NCBI RefSeq assembly: GCF_900580865.1
Contig: NZ_UTBZ01000012.1
Location: 1 to 64,000, forward strand
Reading direction: 5' to 3'
DNA from: Pseudomonas viridiflava
GTDB taxonomy: Bacteria > Pseudomonadota > Gammaproteobacteria > Pseudomonadales > Pseudomonadaceae
DNA: 64,000 nt
Part shown: piece by piece, positions 8,326 through 19,479 of the stretch
Layout of the letters: every line of letters starts with the position of its first letter
Numbering within the stretch: position 1 is the first letter of the stretch
The notes under the pieces: model-generated
Seen by the model: only the letters and a program-made list of their open reading frames with translations
Told to the model about the DNA's origin: nothing
Databases searched by the model: none
Made by a program: the position numbers and the translations under genes

Positions 8326-8343
8326 TATGGCGAATGTCTTACA
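8326..8343 (+). promoter_or_regulatory. GacA-type upstream activating site for the Rsm RNA
   Basis: TATGGC-N6-CTTACA matches the right half of the GacA box TGTAAG-N6-CTTACA exactly, while the left half is degenerate. It is centred about 60 bases before the predicted RNA start, the distance known for rsm genes. A -10-like TAATCT is at 8388-8393. Confidence 0.6.
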
Positions 8344-8397
8344 CGCGCTGGTAGCTTTTACGACTATTGCCGATTGGATCCACTGCGTAATCTACAC

Positions 8398-8517
8398 ACA
8401 TCAACTGAGACACAGGGAGTGTTTCAGGATCACGGATGATCGACCATTTGCAAGGATCGCTGCCGACAGGGAGTCGATAATGGTCTTGGGAAAAACCCGC
8501 TTCGGCGGGTTTTTTTT
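8398..8517 (+). ncRNA. rsmX: Rsm-family regulatory RNA, probably RsmX
   Basis: Untranslated RNA of about 120 nt that sequesters the RsmA/RsmE translational repressors under GacS/GacA control. Hairpins exposing GGA in the loop follow one another: ACAC-AGGGA-GTGT (8410-8422), ATCA-CGGA-TGAT (8429-8440) and CGAC-AGGGA-GTCG (8464-8476), with a further GCAAGGATCGC near 8450-8460. It ends in a classical terminator (CCCGC-TTCG-GCGGG plus eight T). A GacA-like site lies upstream. The paralogues RsmY and RsmZ sit beside other genes in Pseudomonas (recalled), so RsmX is the best fit. The 5' end is estimated from the -10 position. Confidence 0.82.
8491..8517 (+). terminator. Rho-independent terminator of the Rsm RNA
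   Basis: AAAAACCCGC, a TTCG tetraloop, GCGGG and eight T residues. It forms the 3' end of the regulatory RNA. Confidence 0.93.
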
Positions 8518-8544
8518 CGTCCGTAGAAAAGTGCATTGCTCTAA

Positions 8545-8574
8545 CAGAAACACCGCCGAATGGCGGTGTTTCTG
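8545..8574. terminator. Bidirectional terminator after acnA
   Basis: CAGAAACACCGCC and GGCGGTGTTTCTG form a 13-bp stem with a four-base loop, twelve bases past the acnA stop on the minus strand. The A/T ends are short, so termination strength is uncertain. Confidence 0.65.
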
Positions 8575-8586
8575 TACCAGCAGATC

Positions 8587-11328
<2,742 letters not shown>

Positions 11329-11549
11329 TACGATCACTCCTTTGAATCCGCACGGCTACGGATCGGGGGACGAATAGAGCTTTAAACCTAGCCCTGTTTT
11401 AGGTAGCTGGCTAATAACTGGACTCTATGAGCGGAACCAAGGTTCCGACATCGGCTATCATGCGCCGGTTTTCGTGACAGGCTTTGCTTCAGCGCAAGGC
11501 CTGAGCATCGCGCAGGGGCCGAATCACCGCCCTCTGCCCAGGAGTAAAA

Positions 11550-12623
11550 ATGAACACCCTATTCATGCATTGCCGGCCAGGCTTCGAAGGCGAAGTCTGT
11601 TCGGAAATTTCCGACCTCGCCGCCCAACTCAATGTGGCCGGCTACGCCAAGGCCAAAGCGGCCACCGCGTGCGCCGAATTCGTCTGCACCGAAGAAGACG
11701 GCGCCGAGCGCCTGATGCGCGGTCAGCGTTTTGCCGAGCTGATCTTCCCGCGCCAATGGGCGCGCGGGGTGTTCATTGATCTGCCGGAAAACGACCGTAT
11801 CAGCGTGATCCTCGCCCACATGGCCGATTTCCCGGTGTGCGGCAGCCTGTGGCTGGAAGTCGTCGACACCAACGACGGCAAGGAACTGTCGAACTTCTGC
11901 AAGAAATTCGAAGGGCCGCTACGCAAGGCGTTGACCGGCGCCGGCAAATTGGTGGAGGACGCCAGCAAGCCGCGTCTGCTGCTGACCTTCAAAAGTGGTC
12001 GTGAAGTGTTTCTGGGGATGGCCGATGCCGGTAACTCGGCGATGTGGCCAATGGGCATTCCGCGCCTGAAGTTCCCGCGTGAGGCGCCCAGCCGTTCGAC
12101 GCTGAAGCTGGAAGAGGCGTGGCACCACTTCATCCCGCGTGATCAGTGGGAAGATCGCCTGCACAGCGACATGACCGGCGTCGACCTCGGCGCCGCGCCG
12201 GGCGGCTGGACCTGGCAACTGGTCAATCGCGGCATGCTGGTGACCGCCATCGACAACGGCCCGATGGCCGAAAGCCTGATGGACACTGGTCTGGTCCAGC
12301 ACTTGATGGCCGACGGTTTTACCTTCAAGCCCAAGCAACCGGTGGACTGGATGGTCTGCGACATCGTCGAGAAACCGGCGCGTAATGCCGCGATGCTTGA
12401 AGAGTGGATCGGCGAGGGGCATTGCCGCGAGGCGGTGGTTAATCTGAAGTTGCCGATGAAACAGCGTTACGCCGAAGTGAAGCGCTTGCTCGAACGCATT
12501 GCCGATGGTTTCAAGGCGCGCGGGATCAAGGTCGATATCGGCTGCAAGCAGCTGTATCACGACCGCGAAGAAGTGACCTGCCACTTGCGTCGTCACGATA
12601 CCAAGAAAGCCAAATCCCGCTGA
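11550..12623 (+). CDS. rlmM: 23S rRNA (cytidine-2498-2'-O)-methyltransferase
   Basis: Methylates the ribose of C2498 in 23S rRNA using S-adenosylmethionine. 357 residues. The N-terminal THUMP-like part starts MNTLFMHCRPGFEGEVCSEI. The Rossmann methyltransferase domain has the SAM motif VDLGAAPGGWTWQLVNRG near residue 210, with PVDWMVCDIVEKPARNA and NLKLPMKQRY completing the K-D-K-type catalytic set. The start has AGGAG seven bases upstream. It is a single gene followed by an inverted pair of repeats that probably closes the transcript. Confidence 0.96.
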   Translation: MNTLFMHCRPGFEGEVCSEISDLAAQLNVAGYAKAKAATACAEFVCTEEDGAERLMRGQRFAELIFPRQWARGVFIDLPENDRISVILAHMADFPVCGSLWLEVVDTNDGKELSNFCKKFEGPLRKALTGAGKLVEDASKPRLLLTFKSGREVFLGMADAGNSAMWPMGIPRLKFPREAPSRSTLKLEEAWHHFIPRDQWEDRLHSDMTGVDLGAAPGGWTWQLVNRGMLVTAIDNGPMAESLMDTGLVQHLMADGFTFKPKQPVDWMVCDIVEKPARNAAMLEEWIGEGHCREAVVNLKLPMKQRYAEVKRLLERIADGFKARGIKVDIGCKQLYHDREEVTCHLRRHDTKKAKSR

Positions 12624-12635
12624 TACACCGCAAAG

Positions 12636-12715
12636 CCCCTGTAGGAGCTGCCGCAGGCTGCGATCTTTTGATCTTAAAAAGCAAAGATCGCAGCCTTCGG
12701 CAGCTCCTACACAGG
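12636..12715. repeat. Inverted pair of GTAGGAGCTGCCG repeats
   Basis: GTAGGAGCTGCCGCAGGCTG and its near-complement CAGCCTTCGGCAGCTCCTAC flank about 20 bases, able to fold into one long hairpin. It sits between rlmM and tusA. The same element occurs at 14722 and 48793, so it is a second dispersed repeat family besides REP. Confidence 0.9.
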
Positions 12716-12788
12716 GTGTGGCGTAACGCCACAGATGACCGAATACCCGGCAATGCGCGACAATGCCGGCCAGTTTCAGGAGTGAATC

Positions 12789-13040
12789 ATGAGTGAAATG
12801 ATCGATACCCCGGTCGACGGCACCCTCGACGCCACCGGCCTCAATTGCCCGGAGCCGGTGATGATGCTGCATCAACACATCCGTGACCTGGTGCCCGGCG
12901 GCCTGCTCAAGGTGATCGCCACCGACCCCTCGACCAAACGCGACATCCCCAAGTTCTGTGTGTTTCTCGACCACGAACTGGTGGGCCAGCACGAAGAGGC
13001 CGGTACTTACCTGTACTGGATTCGCAAAAAGAACGCCTGA
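12789..13040 (+). CDS. tusA: Sulfurtransferase TusA
   Basis: 83 residues. Sulfur-carrier protein passing persulfide sulfur from IscS to the tRNA 2-thiouridine pathway and other acceptors. The active-site motif [10 protein letters not shown] carries the conserved cysteine near residue 20, followed by the TusA/SirA fold ([16 protein letters not shown], then [13 protein letters not shown]). The start has AGGAG seven bases upstream. TusBCD are not nearby, as is usual in Pseudomonas. A REP pair follows the stop. Confidence 0.95.
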   Translation: MSEMIDTPVDGTLDATGLNCPEPVMMLHQHIRDLVPGGLLKVIATDPSTKRDIPKFCVFLDHELVGQHEEAGTYLYWIRKKNA

Positions 13041-13064
13041 ATCCCAGGCGAACGCAAAACCAAA

Positions 13065-13160
13065 TGTGGGAGCGAGCCTGCTCGCGAAAGCGGTATCTCA
13101 GTCACTATTAATGGCGACTGATACACCGCATTCGCCAGCAGGCTGGCTCCCACATTTTTT
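13065..13160. repeat. REP pair (BIME) between tusA and the MATE gene
   Basis: TGTGGGAGCGAGCCTGCTCG at 13065 faces an inverted, slightly diverged copy ending GGCTCCCACA at 13154, then six T. It lies between two convergent genes and could also serve as the tusA terminator. Confidence 0.9.
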
Positions 13161-13170
13161 GTCCCGGTTT

Positions 13171-14595
13171 TTATCCCGCCGAACGACTGATCCGAATACG
13201 CTTGCGCGCACTACGCGTCAGGCGAATCGACAGCATCAACGCCGCGCAGCTCAGGCCAACGATCAAACCCTGCCACAAACCGCTCGGGCCGCGTGGCTCG
13301 CCGAGCCAGTCGGTCAGGCCGAGGGCATAACCCACCGGCAAACCAATGCCCCAATAAGCGAACAGGGTCAGGATCATCGTCACTCGAGTGTCCTGATAAC
13401 CACGCAGCGCGCCGGCAGCGGTGACCTGGATCGCGTCGGAAAACTGGAACAACGCCGAATACACAATCAGCATCGCCGCGATATGAATCACTGTCGGGTC
13501 AGCGGTATAGATCGCTGCAATCGGTTCACGCAGCAAGAGCATCATGCTCGCCGACAGACAGGCGTAAGCCAGCGCGGTGCCCATACCGACGCCAGCGGCA
13601 AAGCGCGCCTCACGCGGTTCTTCACGGCCCAACGCCTGACCGACGCGCACGGTAACCGCCATGCCCAACGAGTAGGGAATCATGAACACCAGCGAACTGA
13701 CGTTAAGTGCGATCTGATGCCCGGCCACAACGGTGGCGCCGAGGCTGCCGATCAACAGCGCGATCACGGCAAAAATACTCGACTCGGCAAACACCGCGAT
13801 GCCGATCGGCAGACCAATCGCCAGCAGACGCTTGATCACCGCCCATTGCGGCCAGTCGAAACGGTTGAAGATTTCACTGGAACGATAGGCCGGTGCCCAG
13901 CGCTCATAACCGGCAAGCCCCAGCGCCATCACCCACATCACGATGGCCGTGGCCCAGCCGCAGCCAACGCCGCCCATGGCCGGCACGCCGAAGTGGCCAT
14001 AGATAAACACGTAGTTCAGCGGAATGTTCAGCGCCAGACCGCACAGGCCCAACACCATTGCCGGGCGGGTTCGACCGATGCCGTCACTGGTGCAGCGCAG
14101 CACGTGATAAAACGCCACCGCCGGCAGACCGCTGGCGATGCCGTGCAGGTATTGCATGCACGGGCCGATCAGCTCGGGATCGACCTTCATCAGGTGCAGC
14201 ACCGGCTCGGCCGCCACCAGCATCGCCGTCGCGATCAGCCCGACCACCAGCGCCAGCCACAACGCCTGACGCACGAGCGGGCCGATTTCGCTGTGAGTGC
14301 CAGCGCCAAAACGCTGGGCGACTTTCGGCGTGGTTGCCAGCAGCGTGCCGGTCATCAGCAGAAACACCGGCACCCAGATCGAGTTGCCCAGCGCCACTGC
14401 CGCCAGATCCTTTGGCCCGACGCGACCGGCCATCACCGCATCGACGAAGCCCATGGCCGTGGTCGCCAGTTGCGCGATGATGATCGGCAACGCCAGGGCG
14501 AGCAGATTCTTGAACTCCAGGCGAATACGCGCGGGGCGGGTCAGGGAAACAGCGACAGGTTGATCAGTTACAGAATTCACGGGCAAAGCGTCCAC
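13171..14595 (-). CDS. MATE-family multidrug exporter (NorM/PmpM-like)
   Basis: 474 residues, about twelve membrane helices. The first helix region FKNLLALALPIIIAQLATTA and the motif GFVDAVMAGRVGPKDLAAVA are typical of NorM-type MATE proteins, which export cationic drugs in exchange for Na+ or H+. Length and N-terminus fit PmpM of P. aeruginosa, an H+-coupled exporter of fluoroquinolones and benzalkonium; the symbol is withheld because orthology was not tested. The C-terminal tail is arginine-rich (RLTRSARKRIRISRS). Single gene, divergent from pdxB, convergent with tusA. Confidence 0.92.
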   Translation of the reverse strand: MDALPVNSVTDQPVAVSLTRPARIRLEFKNLLALALPIIIAQLATTAMGFVDAVMAGRVGPKDLAAVALGNSIWVPVFLLMTGTLLATTPKVAQRFGAGTHSEIGPLVRQALWLALVVGLIATAMLVAAEPVLHLMKVDPELIGPCMQYLHGIASGLPAVAFYHVLRCTSDGIGRTRPAMVLGLCGLALNIPLNYVFIYGHFGVPAMGGVGCGWATAIVMWVMALGLAGYERWAPAYRSSEIFNRFDWPQWAVIKRLLAIGLPIGIAVFAESSIFAVIALLIGSLGATVVAGHQIALNVSSLVFMIPYSLGMAVTVRVGQALGREEPREARFAAGVGMGTALAYACLSASMMLLLREPIAAIYTADPTVIHIAAMLIVYSALFQFSDAIQVTAAGALRGYQDTRVTMILTLFAYWGIGLPVGYALGLTDWLGEPRGPSGLWQGLIVGLSCAALMLSIRLTRSARKRIRISRSAG

Positions 14596-14721
14596 AGGTG
14601 TTGATGCGCAAGGCGCCGCATTCTACGCCGCTGACGCCTTGGTCAGGAAAAATCCTCTGTTGCGGATTTGTAATCGCCAGGCGCTGTATCAGTCGATCTT
14701 GCTTTTTTAAGATCAACATCA

Positions 14722-14751
14722 AAAGATCGCAGCCTGCGGCAGCTCCTACAG
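14722..14751 (-). repeat. Single GTAGGAGCTGCCG-family repeat
   Basis: GATCGCAGCCTGCGGCAGCTCCTACAG is a lone half of the repeat seen as an inverted pair at 12636 and 48793. It lies in the gap between the divergent MATE gene and pdxB, about 30 bases ahead of the pdxB start. Confidence 0.85.
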
Positions 14752-14782
14752 TTAGACTGCCGATCCGCCAAAGGAGCCCGCC

Positions 14783-15925
14783 ATGCTGATTGTTGCCGAC
14801 GAAAATATCCCGCTGCTCGATGCCTTTTTTGCCGGTTTCGGCGAGATCCGCCGGGTGCCGGGCCGTTCCATCGACCGTGCGACGGTCGAGCAGGCCGATG
14901 TTTTGCTCGTACGTTCGGTGACCAACGTCAATCGTGCGTTGCTCGAGGGCAGCAAGGTGCGCTTTGTCGGCACCTGCACCATTGGCACGGATCATCTGGA
15001 CCTCGACTACTTCAGCGAGGCCGGCATCAACTGGTCGAGTGCGCCCGGCTGCAACGCCCGCGGCGTGGTCGATTACGTGCTGGGCAGTCTGATGACCCTC
15101 GCCGAAATCGAAGGCGTCGATCTGACTCAGCGGACCTACGGTGTCGTCGGCGCCGGTGAGGTCGGTGGACGTCTGATCAAGGTTCTGAAAGGACTGGGCT
15201 GGAACGTCAAAGTCTGCGATCCGCTGCGTCAGGCTGCCGAAGGCGGCGATTACGTCAGCCTCGAGCAGATCATCGAAGAGTGCGATGTGATCAGTCTGCA
15301 CACGCCGCTGACCCGTAGCGGCGCCGGCGCCACCTGGCATCTGTTCGATCAACAGCGTTTGCAGCAGCTCAAGGCTGGTGCGTGGCTGATCAACGCGGCG
15401 CGTGGTCCGGTGGTGGATAACGCCGCGCTGCGTGAAGTGCTGCTGGAGCGCGAAGATTTGCAAGCGGTGCTCGATGTCTGGGAAGCCGAACCGGAAGTCG
15501 ATGTCGCACTGGCTGATCTTTGCGTGTTGGCCACACCGCACATTGCCGGTTACAGCCTCGATGGCAAACAGCGCGGAACGGCGCAGATCTATCAGGCCTA
15601 TTGCGAGTTCATCGGTCAGCCGTCCAGCATCCAGCTCAGTGAATTGCTGCCGGCGCCGTGGTTGTCGCAAGTGACTCTGCACGCTGATAGCGATCCGGCC
15701 TGGGCGCTGGCGATGTTGTGCCGTGGTGTGTACGACCCGCGCCGCGATGATGCGGATTTTCGCCGCAGCCTCGTAGGCAATGTCGGCGAGCAGCGGGCGG
15801 CGTTCGATGTGTTGCGCAAGCAGTATCCGGTGCGACGCGAGATCGAAGGGCTGAAGGTGCGGATTGAAGGGGCATCGCCGGAGTTGACGAAGATAGTCGC
15901 GGCACTGGGGGCTGTGGCTGTCTAG
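14783..15925 (+). CDS. pdxB: 4-phosphoerythronate dehydrogenase
   Basis: 380 residues. Oxidises 4-phosphoerythronate to 2-oxo-3-hydroxy-4-phosphobutanoate in pyridoxal phosphate synthesis. D-2-hydroxyacid dehydrogenase fold: the NAD motif [13 protein letters not shown] near residue 120, catalytic Arg in [14 protein letters not shown], Glu in [10 protein letters not shown], and His in [13 protein letters not shown]. The C-terminal dimerisation domain specific to PdxB is present (to [11 protein letters not shown]). AAGGAG lies eight bases before the ATG. Single gene, followed by a REP pair. Confidence 0.97.
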   Translation: MLIVADENIPLLDAFFAGFGEIRRVPGRSIDRATVEQADVLLVRSVTNVNRALLEGSKVRFVGTCTIGTDHLDLDYFSEAGINWSSAPGCNARGVVDYVLGSLMTLAEIEGVDLTQRTYGVVGAGEVGGRLIKVLKGLGWNVKVCDPLRQAAEGGDYVSLEQIIEECDVISLHTPLTRSGAGATWHLFDQQRLQQLKAGAWLINAARGPVVDNAALREVLLEREDLQAVLDVWEAEPEVDVALADLCVLATPHIAGYSLDGKQRGTAQIYQAYCEFIGQPSSIQLSELLPAPWLSQVTLHADSDPAWALAMLCRGVYDPRRDDADFRRSLVGNVGEQRAAFDVLRKQYPVRREIEGLKVRIEGASPELTKIVAALGAVAV

Positions 15926-15939
15926 AAAGCGAGGTGGCC

Positions 15940-16020
15940 CATTCGCGAGCAGGCTCGCTCTCACATGGATCTGTGATTCACTGAAGATCTCCTGTGGGAG
16001 CGAGCTTGCTCGCGAAGGCC
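15940..16020. repeat. REP pair after pdxB
   Basis: CATTCGCGAGCAGGCTCGCT and, 35 bases on, TGTGGGAGCGAGCTTGCTCG are arranged head to head. They lie between the ends of pdxB and the small leftward gene. Confidence 0.9.
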
Positions 16021-16047
16021 GCGCCACAAATATCTGATCTGCAGACA

Positions 16048-16074
16048 GAAAAAACCCGGCCAAAGGGGCCGGGT
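16048..16074 (-). terminator. Terminator of the small leftward gene
   Basis: CCCGGCC-AAAG-GGGCCGGG stem followed, on the minus strand, by six T. It is 20 bases past the stop of the 59-residue gene. Confidence 0.88.
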
Positions 16075-16093
16075 CAGGAAGACGGTGGCTATA

Positions 16094-16273
16094 TCACTCT
16101 TTTTCGGCAGGCTTGACCAATCTCTTCTCCAGCTCGCTGCATGCTTGCTGGATCATCTCTTCAGTGATCGGTACTTCACGCCCATCCTTATCCAGTATCG
16201 AGCAACCCAGAGATTGGCCGGGCTTGGTGCGGATCACTTCAATTTTGTCTTCGCTGCTGTGTTGCAAGGACAT
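16094..16273 (-). CDS. Small conserved Pseudomonas protein (59 aa), unknown function
   Basis: 59 residues, hydrophilic, no signal peptide or membrane helix: starts MSLQHSSEDKIEVIRTKPG and ends in a helix ITEEMIQQACSELEKRLV. It resembles a small family confined to pseudomonads that I recall as PA1571-like; this is from memory. The ATG at 16273 is preferred over one five codons upstream because GGAG is correctly spaced. It has its own terminator, and the 250-base gap to the divergent ABC gene leaves room for a promoter. Confidence 0.75.
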   Translation of the reverse strand: MSLQHSSEDKIEVIRTKPGQSLGCSILDKDGREVPITEEMIQQACSELEKRLVKPAEKE

Positions 16274-16528
16274 GGCCTGTCTCCTCATCAGGTTGTGTGC
16301 CTAGGGTAAAACCGCCACGTGACCGGGCTGTGACAACTCCCTGCGGTCTGTCAGTGGAGGCATCTCCACTCAAACAGAAACGACCGCTCGTCTCAACCGG
16401 GACTTTAGACCAATAGTAACTATGGCCTAGTCTTTGGGGGCATATTTAACCTGACTCATTGTGATTTACAGAGTTCCGCCCCAAGAAGGTTTAGGCTAGC
16501 CCTTTCACCAACACGGATGTGTACCTGA

Positions 16529-18313
16529 ATGACCCCGAAGCTTTCTTCACGACACCGTCGGGCCCTGCGTCTGACCACTCGATTTCTGGCCCCTTACCGC
16601 TGGCAAGTCATCGCTGCGCTGCTGGCGTTGATCGTCACCGCCGCCGTCACGTTGTCGATGGGGCAGGGGATCAAATTGTTGGTCGACCGTGGCTTCATGA
16701 CCCAGTCGCCGCATCAGCTCAACCAGAGTATCGGCATCTTCATGCTGATGGTGCTGGGCCTGGCGGTTGGCACGTTCGCGCGGTTCTACTGGGTGTCGTG
16801 GATCGGCGAGCGCTGCGTGGCCGATATTCGCCGTGAGGTGTTCAACCATCTGGTCTATCTGCATCCCGGCTTCTACGAGAACAACCGCAGTTCGGAGATC
16901 CAGTCGCGGCTGACCGCCGACACGACATTGCTGCAGTCAGTGATCGGCTCGTCGCTGTCGATGTTTCTGCGCAACCTGCTGATGGTTATCGGCGGCGTCA
17001 TCTTGCTGTTCGTGACCAACGCAAAGCTCACCAGCATCGTGGTGATTGCGCTGCCGTTCGTGGTCGCACCGATCCTGATATTCGGCCGGCGCGTGCGTAA
17101 TCTTTCGCGATTGAGCCAGGATCGGGTCGCCGATATCGGCAGCTATGTGTCGGAAACCCTCGGCCAGATCAAAACCGTGCAGGCCTACAACCATCAGGTC
17201 CAGGACGAGCGCCGTTTTGCGACAACGGTCGAGGACGCGTTCGACACGGCGCGCAAACGCATCTTTCAGCGCTCGTGGATGATCACCATGGTGATCGTGC
17301 TGGTGCTCGGCGCGGTGGCGGTGATGTTGTGGGTGGGCGGCATGGACGTGATCGCCGGACGCATCACCGGGGGCGAACTGGCGGCGTTTGTTTTTTACAG
17401 CCTGATCGTCGGCAGCGCGATTGGCACGTTGAGTGAGGTCATCGGCGAACTGCAGCGCGCGGCGGGTGCCGCCGAGCGGATCGCTGAACTGCTCGGTTCG
17501 GAAAACATCATCCAGCCGCCCACCACCGGACTGGTGACTTTGCCGGAGCGCGTGCGGGGCGAATTGCAATTACAGGAAGTACGTTTTTCTTATCCCTCGC
17601 GTCCTGAAAGCTACGCAGTCAACGGCTTGAATCTGACCATTCGCGCGGGCGAAACGCTGGCGCTGGTCGGGCCTTCAGGCGCCGGCAAGTCCACGGTGTA
17701 TGACTTGCTGTTGCGCTTCTATGACCCGCTGGAGGGGCGGATCCTGATCGATGGTGTGCCGCTGACCAGCCTCGACCCGCTGGACCTGCGCCGTCACTTC
17801 GCTTTGGTATCACAGTCGCCGGCGCTGTTTTTCGGCAGCGTTGAAGAGAATATTCGTTACGGCAATCCCGGGGCGACGCTGGAGCAAGTCAAGGAAGCCG
17901 CCAAAATTGCTCACGCCCACGACTTTATCGAGAAAATGCCCAACGGTTACCAGACTCATCTCGGCGACGGTGGCCTCGGTCTTTCCGGTGGTCAGCGCCA
18001 ACGTCTGGCGATTGCCCGGGCGTTGCTGGTCGACGCACCGATCCTGCTACTGGACGAAGCCACCAGCGCCCTCGATGCGCAGAGCGAACACCTGATTCAG
18101 GAAGCGCTGCCGAGCCTGATGCAGAACCGCACCACGCTGGTGATCGCGCATCGACTGGCCACGGTGAAAAACGCTGACCGGATTGCAGTGATGGATCAGG
18201 GCAAGCTTGTGGCCATTGGTACCCATCAGGAGCTGATTGCCAGCAATCCGCTGTATGCGCGGTTGGCGGCGTTGCAGTTCAATGATGGAAAAGTAACGGT
18301 TGATCAAGTCTGA
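16529..18313 (+). CDS. ABC transporter, fused permease and ATPase (MsbA/ABCB type)
   Basis: 594 residues. Six membrane helices in the first half (VIAALLALIVTAAVTLSMG, then IFMLMVLGLAVGTFARFYWV and so on) and a nucleotide-binding domain with Walker A GPSGAGKST near residue 380, signature LSGGQRQRLA near 490 and Walker B LLLDEATSALD. It should work as a homodimer exporting a lipid or drug. It is not msbA itself: there is no lpxK neighbour and the sequence is of the ABCB half-transporter group found in many proteobacteria. Substrate unknown. Single gene; the next start is about 57 bases after the stop. Confidence 0.9.
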   Translation: MTPKLSSRHRRALRLTTRFLAPYRWQVIAALLALIVTAAVTLSMGQGIKLLVDRGFMTQSPHQLNQSIGIFMLMVLGLAVGTFARFYWVSWIGERCVADIRREVFNHLVYLHPGFYENNRSSEIQSRLTADTTLLQSVIGSSLSMFLRNLLMVIGGVILLFVTNAKLTSIVVIALPFVVAPILIFGRRVRNLSRLSQDRVADIGSYVSETLGQIKTVQAYNHQVQDERRFATTVEDAFDTARKRIFQRSWMITMVIVLVLGAVAVMLWVGGMDVIAGRITGGELAAFVFYSLIVGSAIGTLSEVIGELQRAAGAAERIAELLGSENIIQPPTTGLVTLPERVRGELQLQEVRFSYPSRPESYAVNGLNLTIRAGETLALVGPSGAGKSTVYDLLLRFYDPLEGRILIDGVPLTSLDPLDLRRHFALVSQSPALFFGSVEENIRYGNPGATLEQVKEAAKIAHAHDFIEKMPNGYQTHLGDGGLGLSGGQRQRLAIARALLVDAPILLLDEATSALDAQSEHLIQEALPSLMQNRTTLVIAHRLATVKNADRIAVMDQGKLVAIGTHQELIASNPLYARLAALQFNDGKVTVDQV

Positions 18314-18370
18314 TGGGCATTGCTCGAATCGGGCAATATGGCGGCCTGTTTGGAATGCCTGGATGAGGAC

Positions 18371-19399
18371 ATGAGCCGCTACCAACCGCCGTTGACCCTA
18401 ACCACACGAATTATTGCGTTGATCGCCGAAATCAGCGAGCAAATCGGTCAGCTTTCGGCTGGGGGCGATAGTCGGCAGACGCCTCATCTGCGCCGAGGCA
18501 ATCGTATCCGTACGATTCAGGCCTCTTTGGCAATCGAAAATAATACATTGAGTGTCGAGCAGGTAACCGCAGTGCTCGCCGGGCAACGGGTTTTAGGTTT
18601 GCCCAAGGAAATTCAAGAAGTGCGCAATGCATTTACGGCGTATGAAACCATGCCGCAATGGCAGCCTGACAACAGGGCTGACCTGCTTCAAGCGCATGAG
18701 TTGTTGATGCACGGGTTGATTGATGAGTGCGGGCACTTTCGTCGAGCGGGTGTGGGGATTTATCGCGCAGAGCAACTGATTCATATGGCGCCGCCTCCGA
18801 GCCGCATATCACCGCTGATGGATGACTTGCTGGCATGGCTTGTGCGCTCTGAATGGCATCCGCTGATCATCAGTTGCGTATTCCATTATGAGTTTGAGTT
18901 CATCCATCCGTTTGCTGATGGAAACGGGCGAATGGGACGGCTGTGGCAGACATTGATATTGAGCCAATGGCGCCCGGTCCTGGCGTATTTGCCGGTCGAA
19001 GCGGTTATTCGAGAGGAGCAGGATGCCTATTACTCTGCTTTGTCTGCTTCTGACCGGCAGGGAGAGTCAACGCCTTTTGTCGAGTACATGCTGCATGCGC
19101 TAAATGTTTCGTTGCGTGAAACCATCGCTAATGAGTCAGCGAGCGACCTAGTAACCGACTCAGTAACCGACCTAGTAGCAAGATTGTTGTTAACGCTGGA
19201 ACCCCGTTCTTTGAGGATCAGTGATCTGATGGCGGAGATGAGCCTGGCCCACAAGGCTACGTTCAGATCCAACTATCTCAAGCCGGCCTTAATCGCGGGA
19301 ATGATCGAAATGACCGATCCTCAATCGCCCAAGAATCCAACCCAGAAATATCGGCTTACTCAACTTGGCAAAATGATGGTTAAAAAGTTGAAGTGTTAA
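18371..19399 (+). CDS. Fic-domain protein (class II, probable AMPylase)
   Basis: 342 residues. Transfers AMP from ATP to hydroxyls of target proteins. The core motif HPFADGNGRMGR near residue 178 is complete (catalytic His, Asn, Arg). An inhibitory helix motif SLAIEN (S/T-x3-E-G/N) lies near residue 52, N-terminal to the Fic core, making it a class II, self-inhibited enzyme. A C-terminal winged-helix region (SLRISDLMAEMSLAHKATF) is usual for Fic proteins with a DNA-binding tail. The ATG at 18371 fits the N-terminus MSRYQPPLTLT. Base composition is AT-richer than the flanking ABC and slt genes, suggesting acquisition. No antitoxin gene is adjacent. Confidence 0.9.
   Translation: MSRYQPPLTLTTRIIALIAEISEQIGQLSAGGDSRQTPHLRRGNRIRTIQASLAIENNTLSVEQVTAVLAGQRVLGLPKEIQEVRNAFTAYETMPQWQPDNRADLLQAHELLMHGLIDECGHFRRAGVGIYRAEQLIHMAPPPSRISPLMDDLLAWLVRSEWHPLIISCVFHYEFEFIHPFADGNGRMGRLWQTLILSQWRPVLAYLPVEAVIREEQDAYYSALSASDRQGESTPFVEYMLHALNVSLRETIANESASDLVTDSVTDLVARLLLTLEPRSLRISDLMAEMSLAHKATFRSNYLKPALIAGMIEMTDPQSPKNPTQKYRLTQLGKMMVKKLKC
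19145..19180 (+). repeat. Three tandem 12-mers inside the Fic gene
   Basis: GACCTAGTAACC, GACTCAGTAACC and GACCTAGTAGCA in a row, encoding DLVT-DSVT-DLVA between the Fic core and the C-terminal domain. In-frame gain or loss of a unit would alter linker length only. Confidence 0.8.
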
Positions 19400-19420
19400 T
19401 TCGGCAGCCGACAGCTCAAT

Positions 19421-19456
19421 AAAAAATGCCCGTATCTCGCGATACGGGCATTTTTT
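19421..19456. terminator. Bidirectional terminator between the Fic gene and slt
   Basis: AAAAAATGCCCGTATC-TCGC-GATACGGGCATTTTTT is a perfect symmetric hairpin with A- and T-runs on both sides, ending both converging transcripts. Confidence 0.95.
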
Positions 19457-19479
19457 GTTACTCGGCGTTAGCCGCGTGA

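Noticed and set aside
12636..13160. CRISPR-like repeats
   Set aside because: These are two families of inverted palindromes, not direct repeats with spacers, and no cas genes are present.
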